This document shows, piece after piece, positions 1-11,362 of a stretch of 64,000 nucleotides of DNA. The DNA comes from Parietaria judaica (Eukaryota; Streptophyta; Magnoliopsida; Rosales; Urticaceae), in contig OX940863.1 of assembly GCA_954871525.1 (NCBI GenBank), positions 26,114,001-26,178,000 of the forward strand, read 5' to 3'. A model generated the notes under the pieces. That model was given only the letters and a program-made list of their open reading frames with translations. It searched no databases and was not told the origin of the DNA. How positions within the stretch are numbered: the first letter of the stretch is position 1; the number at the start of each line of letters is the position of its first letter. Position numbers and translations under genes: made by a program.

Positions 1-683
1 TAGTTGGAGAGGTCGTTCTGCTCGGAACTTGGTCTTGATCGGAAATGACACTCTAGCTTGTTTCGCAATCATGCAACATTTGCATAGCTGGTTGGGGTGT
101 TCAATATTGGGAACCCCAAAGGCCATCTTCTTCTCTTCTATCATCTTGAGCGCGTAAAAGTTTACGTGCCTAAGTCTCGCATGCCACAACCAGGCCGAGT
201 CTGCTAGGGACGCCATTAAGCAGACAGGCTGGCCTACCTCCAGCAGAATCTTGTACAACTTGTTCGGCGTTCTCTTCACCTTCATCAACAGGTTGCCACT
301 TTTTTTCCACATCTTCAAATAGAGACCAGACATCACCACTGTGTTGCTGATCTCTGTCATCTGTCCGAGGCTGATGATGTTACTCTTCAGCTTTGGGATG
401 TAGTAGACCTGGGTCATGAGGCGTTGGTCCCCGTTCTTGCACACGAACAAAATGGATCCTCTGGCTCTAATTTCGACGATTGAACCGTCGCCGAATTTCA
501 CGCTCCCCGTGATCTTCTCATCGAGCTCTTCAAACTTAGCTCGGTCTCCTGTCATGTGGTTGCTTGCGCCATTGTCTAGGTACCAGACATCGGTAGAGAC
601 TTTCTGCTCTCCATCAACGAGGAGGTTAGCAATAACCTTGTCCTCGATCAGGAACACCGTTTCGATGGTCTTCTTCTCCGAGC
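1..683 (-). pseudogene. Ty1/copia pol fragment: protease and GAG-pre-integrase, cut by window edge
   Basis: Translated on the minus strand this stretch is open to the window edge. It shows a copia-type aspartic protease core, WYLDNGASNHMTG, near 560-590. DNG in place of DSG at the active site occurs in many plant copia elements. A region matching the GAG-pre-integrase domain follows, with an HARLRHVNF histidine motif near 200 and a C-K-C-C cysteine pair near 70, i.e. the zinc-binding start of integrase. The rest of integrase, the reverse transcriptase and RNase H would lie left of base 1. The segment itself shows no stop, but the upstream gag of the same element is broken, so the element is probably dead. 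The family assignment is firm. Whether pol is intact outside the window cannot be seen. Confidence 0.88.
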
Positions 684-870
684 AGGTCTGCTCTCTGGTC
701 TCTGGTGTCTGGTCTCTACTCTTTGCTCAGAGCTCTCTGGTCGCTTGTCTCTAGTCTCTGATCTCTGCTCGGATTCCGAGCAGGTCTGCTCTCTGCTCTC
801 CGGCCAGGGCTGCTCCCTGCTCTCCGGGTAGGTCTGCTCTCTTTCGCCTACGAGGAGTCTCCTCGTCTTC
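684..870 (-). repeat. Low-complexity Glu/Arg/Asp-rich linker between gag zinc knuckle and protease
   Basis: The plus strand is a degenerate array of CTCTGCTCTC and CTCTGGTCTC-like words. On the minus strand it reads as repeated GEQRADL, RDQR and SEQR-like peptides. It lies where copia polyproteins have a poorly conserved linker between the nucleocapsid knuckle and protease. The gag frame runs to a stop at 751-753 inside it, so at least one further frame break separates gag from the protease frame. Confidence 0.6.
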
Positions 871-1864
871 TTGTCCATCCAGGTTCACCTCATGTTCGGC
901 AAACATCATCGCCGGCTGGTCTTCAAGTAATCTCGTCAGATTCACTTCCTCGCTTTGGTTCCTGCTGCGGTACTCTGAAGCAAAGTGCCCAAGCTTCTGA
1001 CAATTATAGCACTTCACTGTGCTCTTGTCTCTCCTGGTTGTGCTTTCCTGACGGGGTGCACCACTGCCGCGACCTCGCGTGTCTCAACCTCACCCTCGTC
1101 CACGACCTCTACCACGTCATCGGCTGTCTCCGCTGTAGCTACTCCGACCAGAGGATCTAGAAGAAAAGTCTGCTCCCTCGCTTTTCTTCTGTTTGGCTGT
1201 CCACTCTTCATGCGTGAGTAGGAGGTGCTTCTCCTCTTTTCTGTCACCGTAACCCCGAAGTCTCTCCTCGTGGGCTTTGAGGCGACCAACAACCTCCTCG
1301 ACCATGACGGTCTTGAGATTGCCGAACTGCTCAATCAATGTCACGATCTGCATGTACCTGTGTGGCACGGCTCTAAGGAATTTCTTGACAACGGCGGTTT
1401 CATCCACCTTGTCTCCTAGCGAGCGGATACCGGTCACAATGGATGTGAGTTTCATGGCAAAGTCGCCAATTGACTCGCCGTCCCTCATTCGAAGAACCTC
1501 GAATTCACTCTTCAAGGTTTGAACCTTTGCATCTTTGACGCGATCTGCGCCCATGTGCATATTTCGAAGCGTCGCCCACGCCTCCTTTGCGGAATCCTTC
1601 TCAGCTATTATGAGAAGGACATCTTCCGGAAATCCATGGTAGATGGCGGCGAGTGTCATCCTCTCCTTGCGCCCTTCAACATCGCTGCCTTCTGCAGCCT
1701 CCCAAACTCCTTGCGCCTGCAGATTCACCCGCATCTTCAACGCCCACACCGAGTAATTGATCTTCGTGAGCATCGGGGTAATGGAGCGTCACATTCCCTT
1801 CCTTTGATCTGATCTTCGTCGCCGTCATCAGCTCTCCTCTGGTGGACTCGCTTGGTGACGACAT
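751..1864 (-). pseudogene. Ty1/copia gag, decayed
   Basis: The gag start is taken as the ATG at 1862-1864 (MSSPSES...), just inside the primer-binding site. The UBN2-type gag core follows (NYSVWALKM near 1730-1760, then a long helical domain). A one-base shift near 1770-1776 separates the N-terminal frame from the frame at 1117-1773. In the core frame the Arg/Gly-rich stretch is cut by TGA codons at 1117-1119, 1090-1092 and 1084-1086, each where CGA is expected. The frame then continues into a zinc knuckle at ~970-1017, CYNCQKLGHFASEY, in which the last ligand of the C-X2-C-X4-H-X4-C motif is Tyr. The product would be non-functional. The pattern fits decay of methylated CpG sites. Confidence 0.85.
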
Positions 1865-1880
1865 CTTCTTTGGCACCTTC

Positions 1881-1892
1881 GCTCTAATACCA
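1881..1892 (-). other. Retrotransposon primer-binding site (initiator tRNA-Met type)
   Basis: On the minus strand it reads TGGTATTAGAGC, one base from the usual copia site TGGTATCAGAGC that pairs with the 3' end of initiator tRNA-Met. It lies two bases inside the LTR end, as expected. Confidence 0.8.
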
Positions 1893-1894
1893 AT

Positions 1895-2135
1895 TGTTGG
1901 TTCCGATTGTTTGGATCTGCAACCAAAGAACCACACACGAAGAACAAAATAAAAGAAGAAGAAAGCTTTGGGAGAAAGGATTCTCTTTGATTAATCGAAG
2001 GCAAAAATACAAAGGAGGAGTTACAAAAATAAACACTAACACTAGTATTTATATGGGACAAGAAAACGAAACCCTAGCTAAACTTCCTAAAATAAACTTA
2101 ATCAAATCTTCTACATTTACATTCGAATCCTAACA
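1895..2135 (-). mobile_element. 5' LTR of the copia element (241 bp)
   Basis: Bounded by TGTTGG at 1895 and CTAACA ending at 2135, so on the minus strand it begins TGTTAGG and ends CCAACA with canonical TG...CA termini. A TATA box (ATATAAATA, minus strand, 2046-2054) sits mid-LTR and would start transcription towards gag. The bases after it (GAATC, 2136-2140) are the candidate 5-bp target duplication. The partner LTR lies outside the window, so neither LTR identity nor the duplication can be checked here. Confidence 0.8.
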
Positions 2136-2199
2136 GAATCAAGAAACCAAATCAAATCAAATCTCCAAAACTTGCTCCTCAAGTTTGGCACCTTCTAGA

Positions 2200-2400
2200 A
2201 TGGGTTCCGCTGACTTCTGGTCGTGTGTCCTTAGCAGGGCTGCTAGGGTGTATTTCTGCCCGGGGCATTCCTGCTCCGGGCTCTTCTGCTAAGGAGCCAC
2301 TTCTGCCCGGGGGCACTCCTGGTAGGGGCATTTCTGCTCGGGCTCTTCTCTGTTAGGGAAAGCTCTGGTGGGGAGATCTCTGCTAGGGGTTGAGCCAAGT
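2200..2400. repeat. GC-rich degenerate tandem repeat, ~15-16 bp unit
   Basis: About nine imperfect units of the form ATTTCTGCYMGGGGC follow one another (examples near 2250, 2266, 2297 and 2325) in an otherwise AT-rich flank. An open frame on the minus strand (2243-2443) translates the repeat as SRNAP/TRSAP-like words but resembles no protein family I know. Confidence 0.6.
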
Positions 2401-2445
2401 CAGGCTTAAACTCACAATAGTGAATATAAAAAACTAAAAACATTT

Positions 2446-2945
2446 AAGTAAATTTTGAACGTTTTCTAGAAGTTTAGTTGAACATAGATTTGCCACTGAT
2501 TCTGTACTACATCATAGTCCGAATTTGTTTTTTGAGATGCTAAAGGCAACAAAACAATATGGAGGTTTAAATTCCACCCATATCGATTTAAGTTCTATTA
2601 AATCAGAGACATGCATGCATACATCTCTAATAATAAAAGTGTTGAATAATTAATTTTTTAGACTTTAATCGTAAACGTACAAGTGTTTGTCATATATTAA
2701 AAAGTTTATATTAAAATTGAACGAAAAAAAGAAGAAGTAAATTTTGAACGTTTTCTAGAAGTTTAGCTAAACATAGATTCGCTATTGATCTTGAACTACG
2801 ACATATTTCAAATCTCTATTTTTAGAGGCAATAATACCCAAAGGCAACAAAACAGTAACGAGGTTTAAATTCCGTCTGTATCGAGTCTATTAAGTTAGAA
2901 ACATGCATACATCTCTAATAATAAAATATTAAATAATTGGTATTT
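2446..2945. repeat. Direct tandem duplication, period 289 bp
   Basis: The segment starting AAGTAAATTTTGAACG at 2446 recurs at 2735 and stays alignable to about 2945, including the shared words AAAGGCAACAAAACA and ACATCTCTAATAATAAAA. Copies differ by scattered substitutions and small indels, so the duplication is not recent. A much weaker echo occurs near 4080-4260. No coding capacity is seen. Confidence 0.75.
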
Positions 2946-4723
2946 TTCCATTTTAAATGTCTTAAACTTACACGTATGATCTGTCATGTAACAAACTTTA
3001 ATAGAACATAGTCATAATTGTACTTCGACATTATTTAGTGGCATTTGGGTACTATGCAGCCAGAAAAAGATATTAGAAATATGTTGACGTACTTAGTCAA
3101 AAATTGAGTACTAATAGTGCAAATATTCCTATATAATATTTGTGAAAGATACTCATTGCAAAGTTGTTTGGATGAAATTGTAACCAGTTCTCTTTTGGTA
3201 CAACAAAACAGTTCTCTTTTGAAGGTCTACACTCCTTTAATAGGCGTTTTTTTTTGTTTCACTGTACATATGCATGTGTATATTTGTTTGTTTCCACAGA
3301 AACATATCTAGCAATTTTGAAATAATTTTTAGCTTTTGGAAATAGTTTTATTGAATCAACTTTTACTTATTTATCATATTAGCATATAAAATTATGCAAT
3401 ATTTTTACATATTGTAAGAAATTAATTACACTGAATAATTTATTAAGCAATATCATTCAATTAGCTGCCAAATAATCAGCAATACCATCTATTGTCAAGT
3501 AAAAGAAAATTCGTACACGTGAAAGATGCAAAATTACACCCCTACATGAATGATGAAAATAATAAATAGAAAAAGATAAAAAATGGTATTTAATAATTCA
3601 AAACATAAATTTGAAAAAGGGTACTACATTACACTTAGAATTTTCTACCAAAAAGCCCAGTGATAGAGTCTTGTGGTGCAATGTTGCGCATTGGGCCATT
3701 TAATTTGGGCCTAGATTGGTAATTTGCATGTACCAAGTCACATATTGTAACCTGTCGCCAAAAATCTCACATTTGCTACTTAGTAGTGAAATGAAAATTT
3801 AAAAGCGTCAGAGCCGTAAGAAAAGTCGACGCTCTCAGTAATTGTCAGAGTTTTTCCCGACATTTATATGTTACCTAAAACGGTCAAATTGATTATGTAG
3901 TAACGAGAAGCAAACTCTGATAGGATTTCAAGAACGGTAGGTGGTATAAGCGTCTAACAAACTTAGGCGTTTTCCTTGTTTTTTTCTTTTTCCTATAATT
4001 TTTCAAATTTATCACCCGATGACCTTTCAGTATAAGTACTTAGTCTTGTTCTCAGTATGTCGAGATCTTCTCAATCTCTTCTTTAGCGACAATAGTACCT
4101 AAAGGCCAAAAAAAAGTGTCGGAGTTCAAACTTTGTCCATATGAGTGACGTCTAGTACAAATCTGGTACATAATAGACACGTTTACATATATGATCTCTA
4201 ATCGAATCTTATTGAATTAGAGACGCGAGCATATTTTTAATTTACATAAACGTGAACTTCACATTGAACCTTTGGATAATATTGTTTATTGTAAATATTG
4301 GGTGAATTAATATTTGAATGACCTACGAGTAGTTCGGAGACTAATATGTCATAAATTCGCTAGGCTTATTCCATAATTGATGTCTTGGTTAAAAGGGTGA
4401 CAAAACATTTGATACATTGATTTTTAGCTACACATAGTATATATATATATATATTATCATATATATACTAACATATATATATGATATAATGGAAGTTTTA
4501 TGAGTACGACTCCGACTCACCAACTAAAAACAATAATTGCATTATTGACAATAATTCATGATAATACACTATGTCGACTTAAATTCAAAACTTTTCTTGA
4601 ATTCATTGACAAACAATAATATAAAGATTGAAAAAAAAAAACCCTCTTTAACTTGACAAAGATGTACAATCAATTCTCATCAAATAAATACAATTACTAT
4701 CTATTTCATACATTTATAATTTC
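2946..4723. other. Intergenic, no gene seen
   Basis: AT-rich sequence with short scattered open frames only. It contains a TA-rich stretch at 4438-4490 and two TGGGCC words near 3690-3710 with no adjacent gene. The last part is presumably the 3' flank of the ATL gene. Confidence 0.6.
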
Positions 4724-5360
4724 TTATAGAGGAATGACCGGGTTCTTTCGCAGAAAAAATCTACCGCTTGAGACGGATCTCTTCATGGCAATAGGACTCG
4801 ACAGACATCGCGAAACCTTTTTTCTATGATCTTTGACGTTTTTAGCAACGAACTTGGAACAACCGGCTCCCTCGATCGAACATTCTTCGAGGTCAATGCA
4901 ATCTTCTTCGTCTTCTTCTTCCTCATCGTTAGTCTTTAGAATATCGGCCAGCGAAACCCGGCTCCCCTGCGTAAAGTCAACTGAAACCGACCTTCTCCTT
5001 GTGACGTCCTTAACCTCGATTGTGATGTGCCTTCCTTCTAGGTCACTTAGAGCTCGTGATGACCTAGAATGATTATGTTTCGTTAATAAAATAGTTAGGT
5101 GATTTAACCTCTTGAATTTATACGATATTGTTTGTTTACCAAAAATTATCAATAAAGTGAAAAATCGATGAAAAACCAATGAATTCTTAACAATTTTTTT
5201 ATTATAAAATATCGTTGTTTTGTCGATTATGTAAATAAAATATTATTATAAATATCATTATTTTATAAAATTTGTCCATAAACTTGTAAAATTAAACAGT
5301 AAATGTTTTATTAATAACAATTTCTTAACTCTTATTTGAACATTTGGATTTCGATCTTAA

Positions 5361-5417
<57 letters not shown>

Positions 5418-6099
5418 TTAAAACTCACCCATCAGCGCCGTTCTCGGCCCCGTGATTGATGCCGGGATTCGAGTCTCCCTCTCCAGCATCCGCCGCTGGT
5501 CCATTGCCCAGCACGATCTCTACAGGCACGATGCTCACAGCGACAACGCCGGCACGGCAGAGCGGGCAGTTGGAATGCGACCGGAGCCACGTGTCAATGC
5601 ACAGAACATGAAAGGCGTGTCTGCACTTCGGCAGCAGCCTGACGCTCTCGCCCTCGTCGAACTCACTCAGGCACACCGAGCAGTCCGCGCCCTCAATGGC
5701 ACCCTCGCCACGCCGGTACTTGAGCACCGCAATTGTCGCAATTGCGGCCTCATCAAGCCCCGCCGGCACTTCCGCCCGCCACGGCTCGCCATCAGCGTAG
5801 TCCGAGCGGCTCTCGTCGGCGGTTCCGGCAAAGGACGGGGAACTTCTCCTGTCCGCCGAGGCGCAGTACTTGGAGATGATGGCGTAGTAGGTGACGAGGA
5901 GGACGGCGCTGACGAAGACGCCGATGACTGCGACGACGAGCGGCGAGAGGCTCGAGGAGCGGACGAATAAAGCCGGTGGAGGCGGAGGCGGGTAGATGAT
6001 GTAGCACCACTGGGGGCAGTAGAGGCTGCAGAAGCCTTGTGAGCAGTCTTTGTTGTTCAGGTATGGTACCCAAGACTTAGGGTTTCCCAGAGACCCCAT
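4724..6099 (-). CDS. RING-H2 finger ubiquitin ligase, ATL51/ATL52-like
   Basis: Two-exon model of 336 aa: exon 1 6099-5429, exon 2 5063-4724, with a phase-2 intron of 365 bp (GTGAGT donor at 5428, TAG acceptor at 5064) that joins as GG|G. The start is the ATG at 6097-6099 giving [10 protein letters not shown], which matches the ATL51 N-terminus; upstream in-frame sequence does not. Features in order: Cys-rich N-terminus with CPQWCY (29-33), proline run, one membrane segment (~51-75), a GLD motif (114-116), and a RING-H2 C3H2C3 domain (Cys140 to Cys181). Exon 2 supplies the family's C-terminus (RRRSVSV, an acidic run, RSVSSGRFF). ATL proteins are membrane-anchored E3 ligases. Most are encoded without introns, so this intron is unusual. 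It holds a TG/TA microsatellite. Confidence 0.87.
5362..5413. repeat. (TG)n(TA)n microsatellite in the ATL intron
   Basis: A short TG run changes into about 19 TA units, ending about 16 bp downstream of the intron's 5' splice site. Confidence 0.95.
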
Positions 6100-6390
6100 G
6101 ATAATAAGATCACCAAACCATGAAACTAATAATGAGAAAATAATATGTACTGTTATATTGTGGCACAGAAAGAAATGTCTAAATTGATTGTTGCTAGTAA
6201 ATTTGTGCACTATAACGATTGTCACAGATCTTAGAGAGCATATTGTACTAAAGTAAAGTGTATATATATATATATATTATATATGTTAATGTTAGGATAT
6301 TCTCTGAGAGGCTTAAAGAGAAATGTGGAGCTTTGAAGGAAAGGAAGAGAAAGAGACTCAGAAAAGAAGGAAGTTGTGTTAATAATGAGG

Positions 6391-6391
<1 letters not shown>

Positions 6392-6455
<64 letters not shown>
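6392..6455. repeat. (TA)n microsatellite upstream of the ATL gene
   Basis: About 32 uninterrupted TA units. Open frames across it (YIYIYI repeats) are artefacts. A shorter TA run lies at 6261-6285. Confidence 0.95.
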
Positions 6456-6456
<1 letters not shown>

Positions 6457-8778
6457 GCGGCACAAGTTCTTATTCTCTTTAAAAAAGTTGTCAATTAATT
6501 TTAATTTTTTAACTGAATAAAATATCAATACTTAGATATTGTAATGCCGCCTAATTTTCATTTACCCTCCGTTAGTCAAATATCACGTGACGCCACACAC
6601 CATTGCTATATCATTAGACTACCATGTGGCATAGTACATGTCATGCCGCATGGTAATTTTTTTTTTCAAAATAGTATTTATATTTTTTTATTCTAATATT
6701 TTTCTTAAATTATTTATAAATAATTAGTAAGATAACTTTTATATACCCTCTATTTTTTTTATTCCAACATTTTTCTTAAATTATTAAAATTTCCTTTATA
6801 AAACTCTTTAATTTTATTTTTGTAAAATCATACTATTTGTTTTTTCTTATGATTTTTTTTTATCATTGATCATTAATTTTATAAATTCCAAAAAAGTTAA
6901 TTAAAAATGAAACAAATTAAATAATATTGAAATTATAAGATTTACTTTTACAAAAAATTAAAAGTAAAACGTGTAATAAAAACAAATTTACCTTCTTATA
7001 TTTGTTTTTATTGATTGAATGTGTGTCTTTTTCTTTTGATTTAGGCTATTTTTCTCTTTTTGTGGAGAAAGTGGATTGTTGACTAAGGAGGAGAGTATTG
7101 TTGGGGATCTCTATAAAGTAATAAATGCTTTTGTTATTGTCCAATCCCTATTTATATTATGAGCGAAGCATATATATCATAATAATTCATATATTGCGCG
7201 ACTCTCTACTTTACTTATTTCTTTCTCCAATTTCATGACAAAAAATATATTTTAAAAAAAAAAAAGTTGTTGACGAAGAGCTTTACGTAAATTGACCGCC
7301 ATTTACCACAAAGTTGAAGTGAAGAAGAAATTAGTCTTTAATTAGTCAATATCCACAAAGACATTGATAGTATGTTTTCTAGTGATCATAAATTAAAGGA
7401 AAGGCATAATAATTTGGTGTATGAGTGTATCCCAACCGCGTTGAATTGATACCATCATAAGATTTTAGATAATTATTTTTCAATTTTCATTTGTTTGAAG
7501 TTGAGTTGTTTAATCCGCACGTGATAAAGATCCAATGCTAAATGTATATTTTGAAGTTGCCTTAATATGTACGATCGATAAATTATTCTCGAAATTTGTA
7601 ACGAACTTGGTTGTAATGAAAAAAATTTACAAGAAGCAAGTTTGTACGTACATCTTATATAAATGAACAATAATTATAAATCATGATGTCATCTTTTATT
7701 TTCGCTTCGTCAATTTATTTTTCGATTAGAAGATTAGGGTATAATCCAAACATTCGGGATTTAAGGCGTCTAGTGACGGAGTTTGGTGCCGTGAACACCT
7801 CCTAACACATGGACTGCCGCATCGTTAGAAATTGCAGCCACATTGATCAAGCGAGGGTAATTCACCCAAGCCTATGACCATTTCTATGTTTTTTTTTTTA
7901 TGAAGTAAAAGCTGGAGGTGTTGAATAGCCAGAAGCTTAGCGTGGGTGCCCGTGGTGCCAGTTTTTTAATTCAACCGAAGCACTATATAACTATTATAAA
8001 TTTTACCTAGTTAATTTAAACAGCATCGAACTTATTATATTTAATTTATGTGTGTATCTCTTTATAAGTGAGTCAAAACCCATAATTTAATAAGCAAATG
8101 CGCGATCAATTTTCTTATCTCAGTCAATAATTTAAAAGCTACGTATCATGTTCTGCAATATATTAATAAAAATAACAGAACAACGAAATCTTAATAAAGT
8201 TGTTTATAATAGCTCTAAAAAAAATTAAGAAACTAAAAGATAATATATACATAATATGAGTATATGTGACCAATCAAAATAAAAAGAAATAAATCTTAAC
8301 ATGTCATGCATAAAAATAAAGAAATGTCTTGAAAATTTCAATGTTCTCCACAATAAAATTTGTCGATTTAAACCACACAAATACAATATCACTTTATTTA
8401 TTTTTTTCTTTTGATATATTGAGCGTATAGACGTGCATACGCTCGTGTGTATGTAGGGGCCGCCGGCAAGTCTTTGGTCAATTTGTTGGAGATTTGAATC
8501 AAAAGATAATTCAAATATCCAATTAAGTCATACTCATCATTAAAACTAAATAACGTAACTAATCAAACCCTATGCACAAGACATTATCTGACAAAAAAAT
8601 GAAAATGAATATACATAAGTATTTTTTTTTTATTGAAACTCATGTTCTGATAAAAAAAATTGCAAAAATTTGTGGTGAGAATATATACACAAGTATATAA
8701 ACTAAAAAATAAAAAAATTGTATACGTTATTTTGCAGAATGCAGTCTAAGCTTACATGACAAAATCATAGACTAAAGA
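6456..8778. other. Intergenic, no gene seen
   Basis: AT-rich, with no long frame and no recognisable domain on either strand. It would include the upstream region of the ATL gene. Confidence 0.6.
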
Positions 8779-9110
8779 AGGGTTAATGACGGTAAAAATA
8801 CCCAAAGTTTGGTCAAAGAATCCCTCGTGTACCCAAAATTTAAAAATGGTGGTAAAAATACCCAAAGTCGCATTTGGGGAGTTGACCACTCCATTCTCGT
8901 AACGTCGTTAACTTACTTGTTAACTTTGGCCACACGGACAAACGTGAGTTGCTGACATAACTATTGCTGCCACGTGGACGAGCCCACATCAGGCTCGTTT
9001 ACGACAAAACAACGAATTAAACCCCTAGCTAATACTATTTAATACAACGAATTGAACCCTAATGATTACACTTAACAAAACTGATTTGTCTACGTGGCCA
9101 GAGTTAACGT
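8779..9110. mobile_element. Truncated long-TIR MITE, copy 1
   Basis: Begins AAGGGTTAATGACGG and aligns with the reverse complement of the element at 20,919-21,370 through the left TIR, the CACGTGG-containing centre and part of the right side. It stops near GAGTTAACG, so the right TIR is missing. Non-coding. Confidence 0.7.
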
Positions 9111-10527
9111 GATCAACAAGCCTAAGCTTAAAAAATAATTAAAGAAATATAAGATAGCATAAATATTCTTAGAGACATTAAAGTCGTTTAATTAAAATAA
9201 TTAAAGCATAATTAAGAAGCTTTAATTTCTTGATTCAAGTACACTGGGCCAATACTTCTTTGCCATCTTTCTGAGTTAAAACCGACCATTTTCTTCGTAC
9301 TATTTTATAGTTTGCTTCCTTTGCTTTTCTTGGTTTTATTTAATAAAGTTTCTTAAATTATCTTATCTCTAAAGTCACGCCAAATTCACTCTTTAATTCT
9401 TTTTCCATGTTTAATACCGATCTTTTGTCTTGTACTACTTAATTCCTAACCACCAACTTTATTTCAGAAAAGAATTCCTAACTATTTTTGCTACGATCTC
9501 TAGAAATTATAACAGCCACAAATATTAAATATTAATGAATAAATGTTAGAGTTTGTGCATGCTTTTTCGATATCTTAATGATTTGTAAACTTTTTTTTTT
9601 TTTGTCAGATTAATGATTTGTAAACTTGCAGTGCAATAAAAATTCATCAATTATAGATATAGCATTGGAGAGAGATTATCGAATTTTTATTTTCCTGATC
9701 AAGATTTAAGTGTTAACTAACATGTAGTCTTTTTTCTCTTCATTTGTATGTTTGGATAGAACACTAATACTCGATTTAAAAAACTAAATCAATCAAGGAA
9801 AAATGATGGTGATACAGACAACTATATCGCTCTCAATGTGAGAGTATGTCGACTTGTTGCTTGTAAAAAGTCTTTACTATTATGGATCGGAATTTGTCGT
9901 AGTTGGTCACGATTTTTCTCCATTGTTTATTTCATTAACTCCTATCTATAAGAATGGTAAAAGAGGAGAATATTTTTGGAGATTTGTGCTTTCTCTTTGA
10001 TGAATACTCAGGTGTGAAAATTAATTAAGGCTTCTCCTTGGTAAAAGATATCTCATTTAAATAGACTAATATTTGGACTCTAATGATTAGAAAGATGAAA
10101 ACCCTAATCTCGTAGTCCCAAACTTCTGCGTACGTTCGTTGATCTAGCGATCTTTGTCAGGCCGTTAGAGTACAAGTTCACGTGGTGAGGATCGTCATTC
10201 TTGGACGTAATCAAGTGAAAACCGTTACGGTATTATAGTTATTTTAATAAACAATTATAATCAATCTTGTTAATTTTTTTTTCCTTAATTTGGATGTGTC
10301 CAGCAAATATAAATTATCGCAAATTATGTTATCAAATAATTTTGGTGTCCCGACTCTCATGTTTTTTTAGTTCCTAATTTCCTAAAATGCTTATTCATAT
10401 TTCAAATTATTATAAAAACTGAAACACTCTTAAAATTTTATTTAACCTTATTTTCATGTATTATTTGGAGTTTGGAATATTATTTTTAATTTTGTTTGAA
10501 CATATATATTTTTTGGCTTTTAACATG
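9111..10527. other. Intergenic, no gene seen
   Basis: AT-rich. A small repeat (TTAATGATTTGTAAACTT) occurs twice near 9580 and 9610. No coding signal. Confidence 0.55.
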
Positions 10528-10535
10528 ATTGAAAG

Positions 10536-10858
10536 CAGAGCCGGCCCGATAGGTGGGCGAGTTGGGCGACCGCCCAAGGCCCCCAATATTTAAAGGCCCC
10601 GAATATTATATAATTTAGAAGAATGTTTATAGATGAAAGAGGCCTCCTTGTTTGTATTGTAAGTGATGCAATTTGAAAAATCAAGAACAATTACATACTT
10701 ACTAGAAAAATTAAGAAAAAAAAATATTTCGTGGAGCAACAATAAATATTTGTATTTAAGCATAGTACGTTGTGTCAAGTGTATCATTATTAAGAAATTA
10801 AAAAAATCATCGTTTTAACTTTTCGCCCAAGGCCCCCGAAAATATTGGGCCGGCTCTG
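10536..10858. mobile_element. Non-autonomous hAT element, 323 bp
   Basis: Terminal inverted repeats CAGAGCCGGCCC and GGGCCGGCTCTG, flanked by an exact 8-bp target duplication ATTGAAAG (10,528-10,535 and 10,859-10,866). Sub-terminal CGCCCAAGGCCCCC words occur at both ends. Size, CAG...CTG termini and 8-bp duplication fit a hAT MITE. No transposase is encoded. Confidence 0.92.
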
Positions 10859-10866
10859 ATTGAAAG

Positions 10867-11362
10867 TCGGTGTAAAACAGCTTTTTAATGTATCTTTTAT
10901 CTTAACCAATTAATAAAAACATTTCCAAAAATCCGGTCTGGCTCAGTTAGCACTTGGGCTCGGCCCGGTTCACAGTTTTAAGATAAACGGTTTTCAAAAT
11001 TAGGCGGAACATGACGAGCACAAAAACACGATACCCGATTCCAGTTTCAGCCTTAGCTTTTCTCCGCGATTCATGGGTTCTATTCTAATGCCATGCAACA
11101 GTCACCCTTTCTATCTTCATATATCTTATAAAATGGTGAAAAGAATGAAGCTATCTTAACCCTCAAACCAATTACAAAATATACACACACGCTTTAGAAT
11201 CGAACTTAAGCCAGTATAACAATGGTGAGAAATGAGAACAAAAGAGAAGTAAATACAAATTATTATGATAATCAAAAGCTTATATCGCATTAATAGGCAC
11301 TACAGGTCAAAATTTCTGGAAACAATTACCAATTTAACATCAGCCAAAAATGCACGACGGAC
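10867..11362. other. Intergenic, 3' flank of the plastid RNP gene
   Basis: No coding signal. The part nearest 11,362 is probably the 3' UTR of the minus-strand gene that follows. Confidence 0.5.

Noticed and set aside
3660..3720. TGGGCC site II motifs as a promoter
   Set aside because: No gene begins within reach on either strand.
5452..5970. 172-codon frame opposite the ATL gene
   Set aside because: It is antisense to a clear RING-H2 exon and has no domain. It arises from the high GC of that exon.
6231..6494. Open frames of repeated Tyr-Ile on both strands
   Set aside because: They are translations of the TA microsatellite. The same applies at 40,507-40,728 and 58,542-58,782 (microsatellite part).
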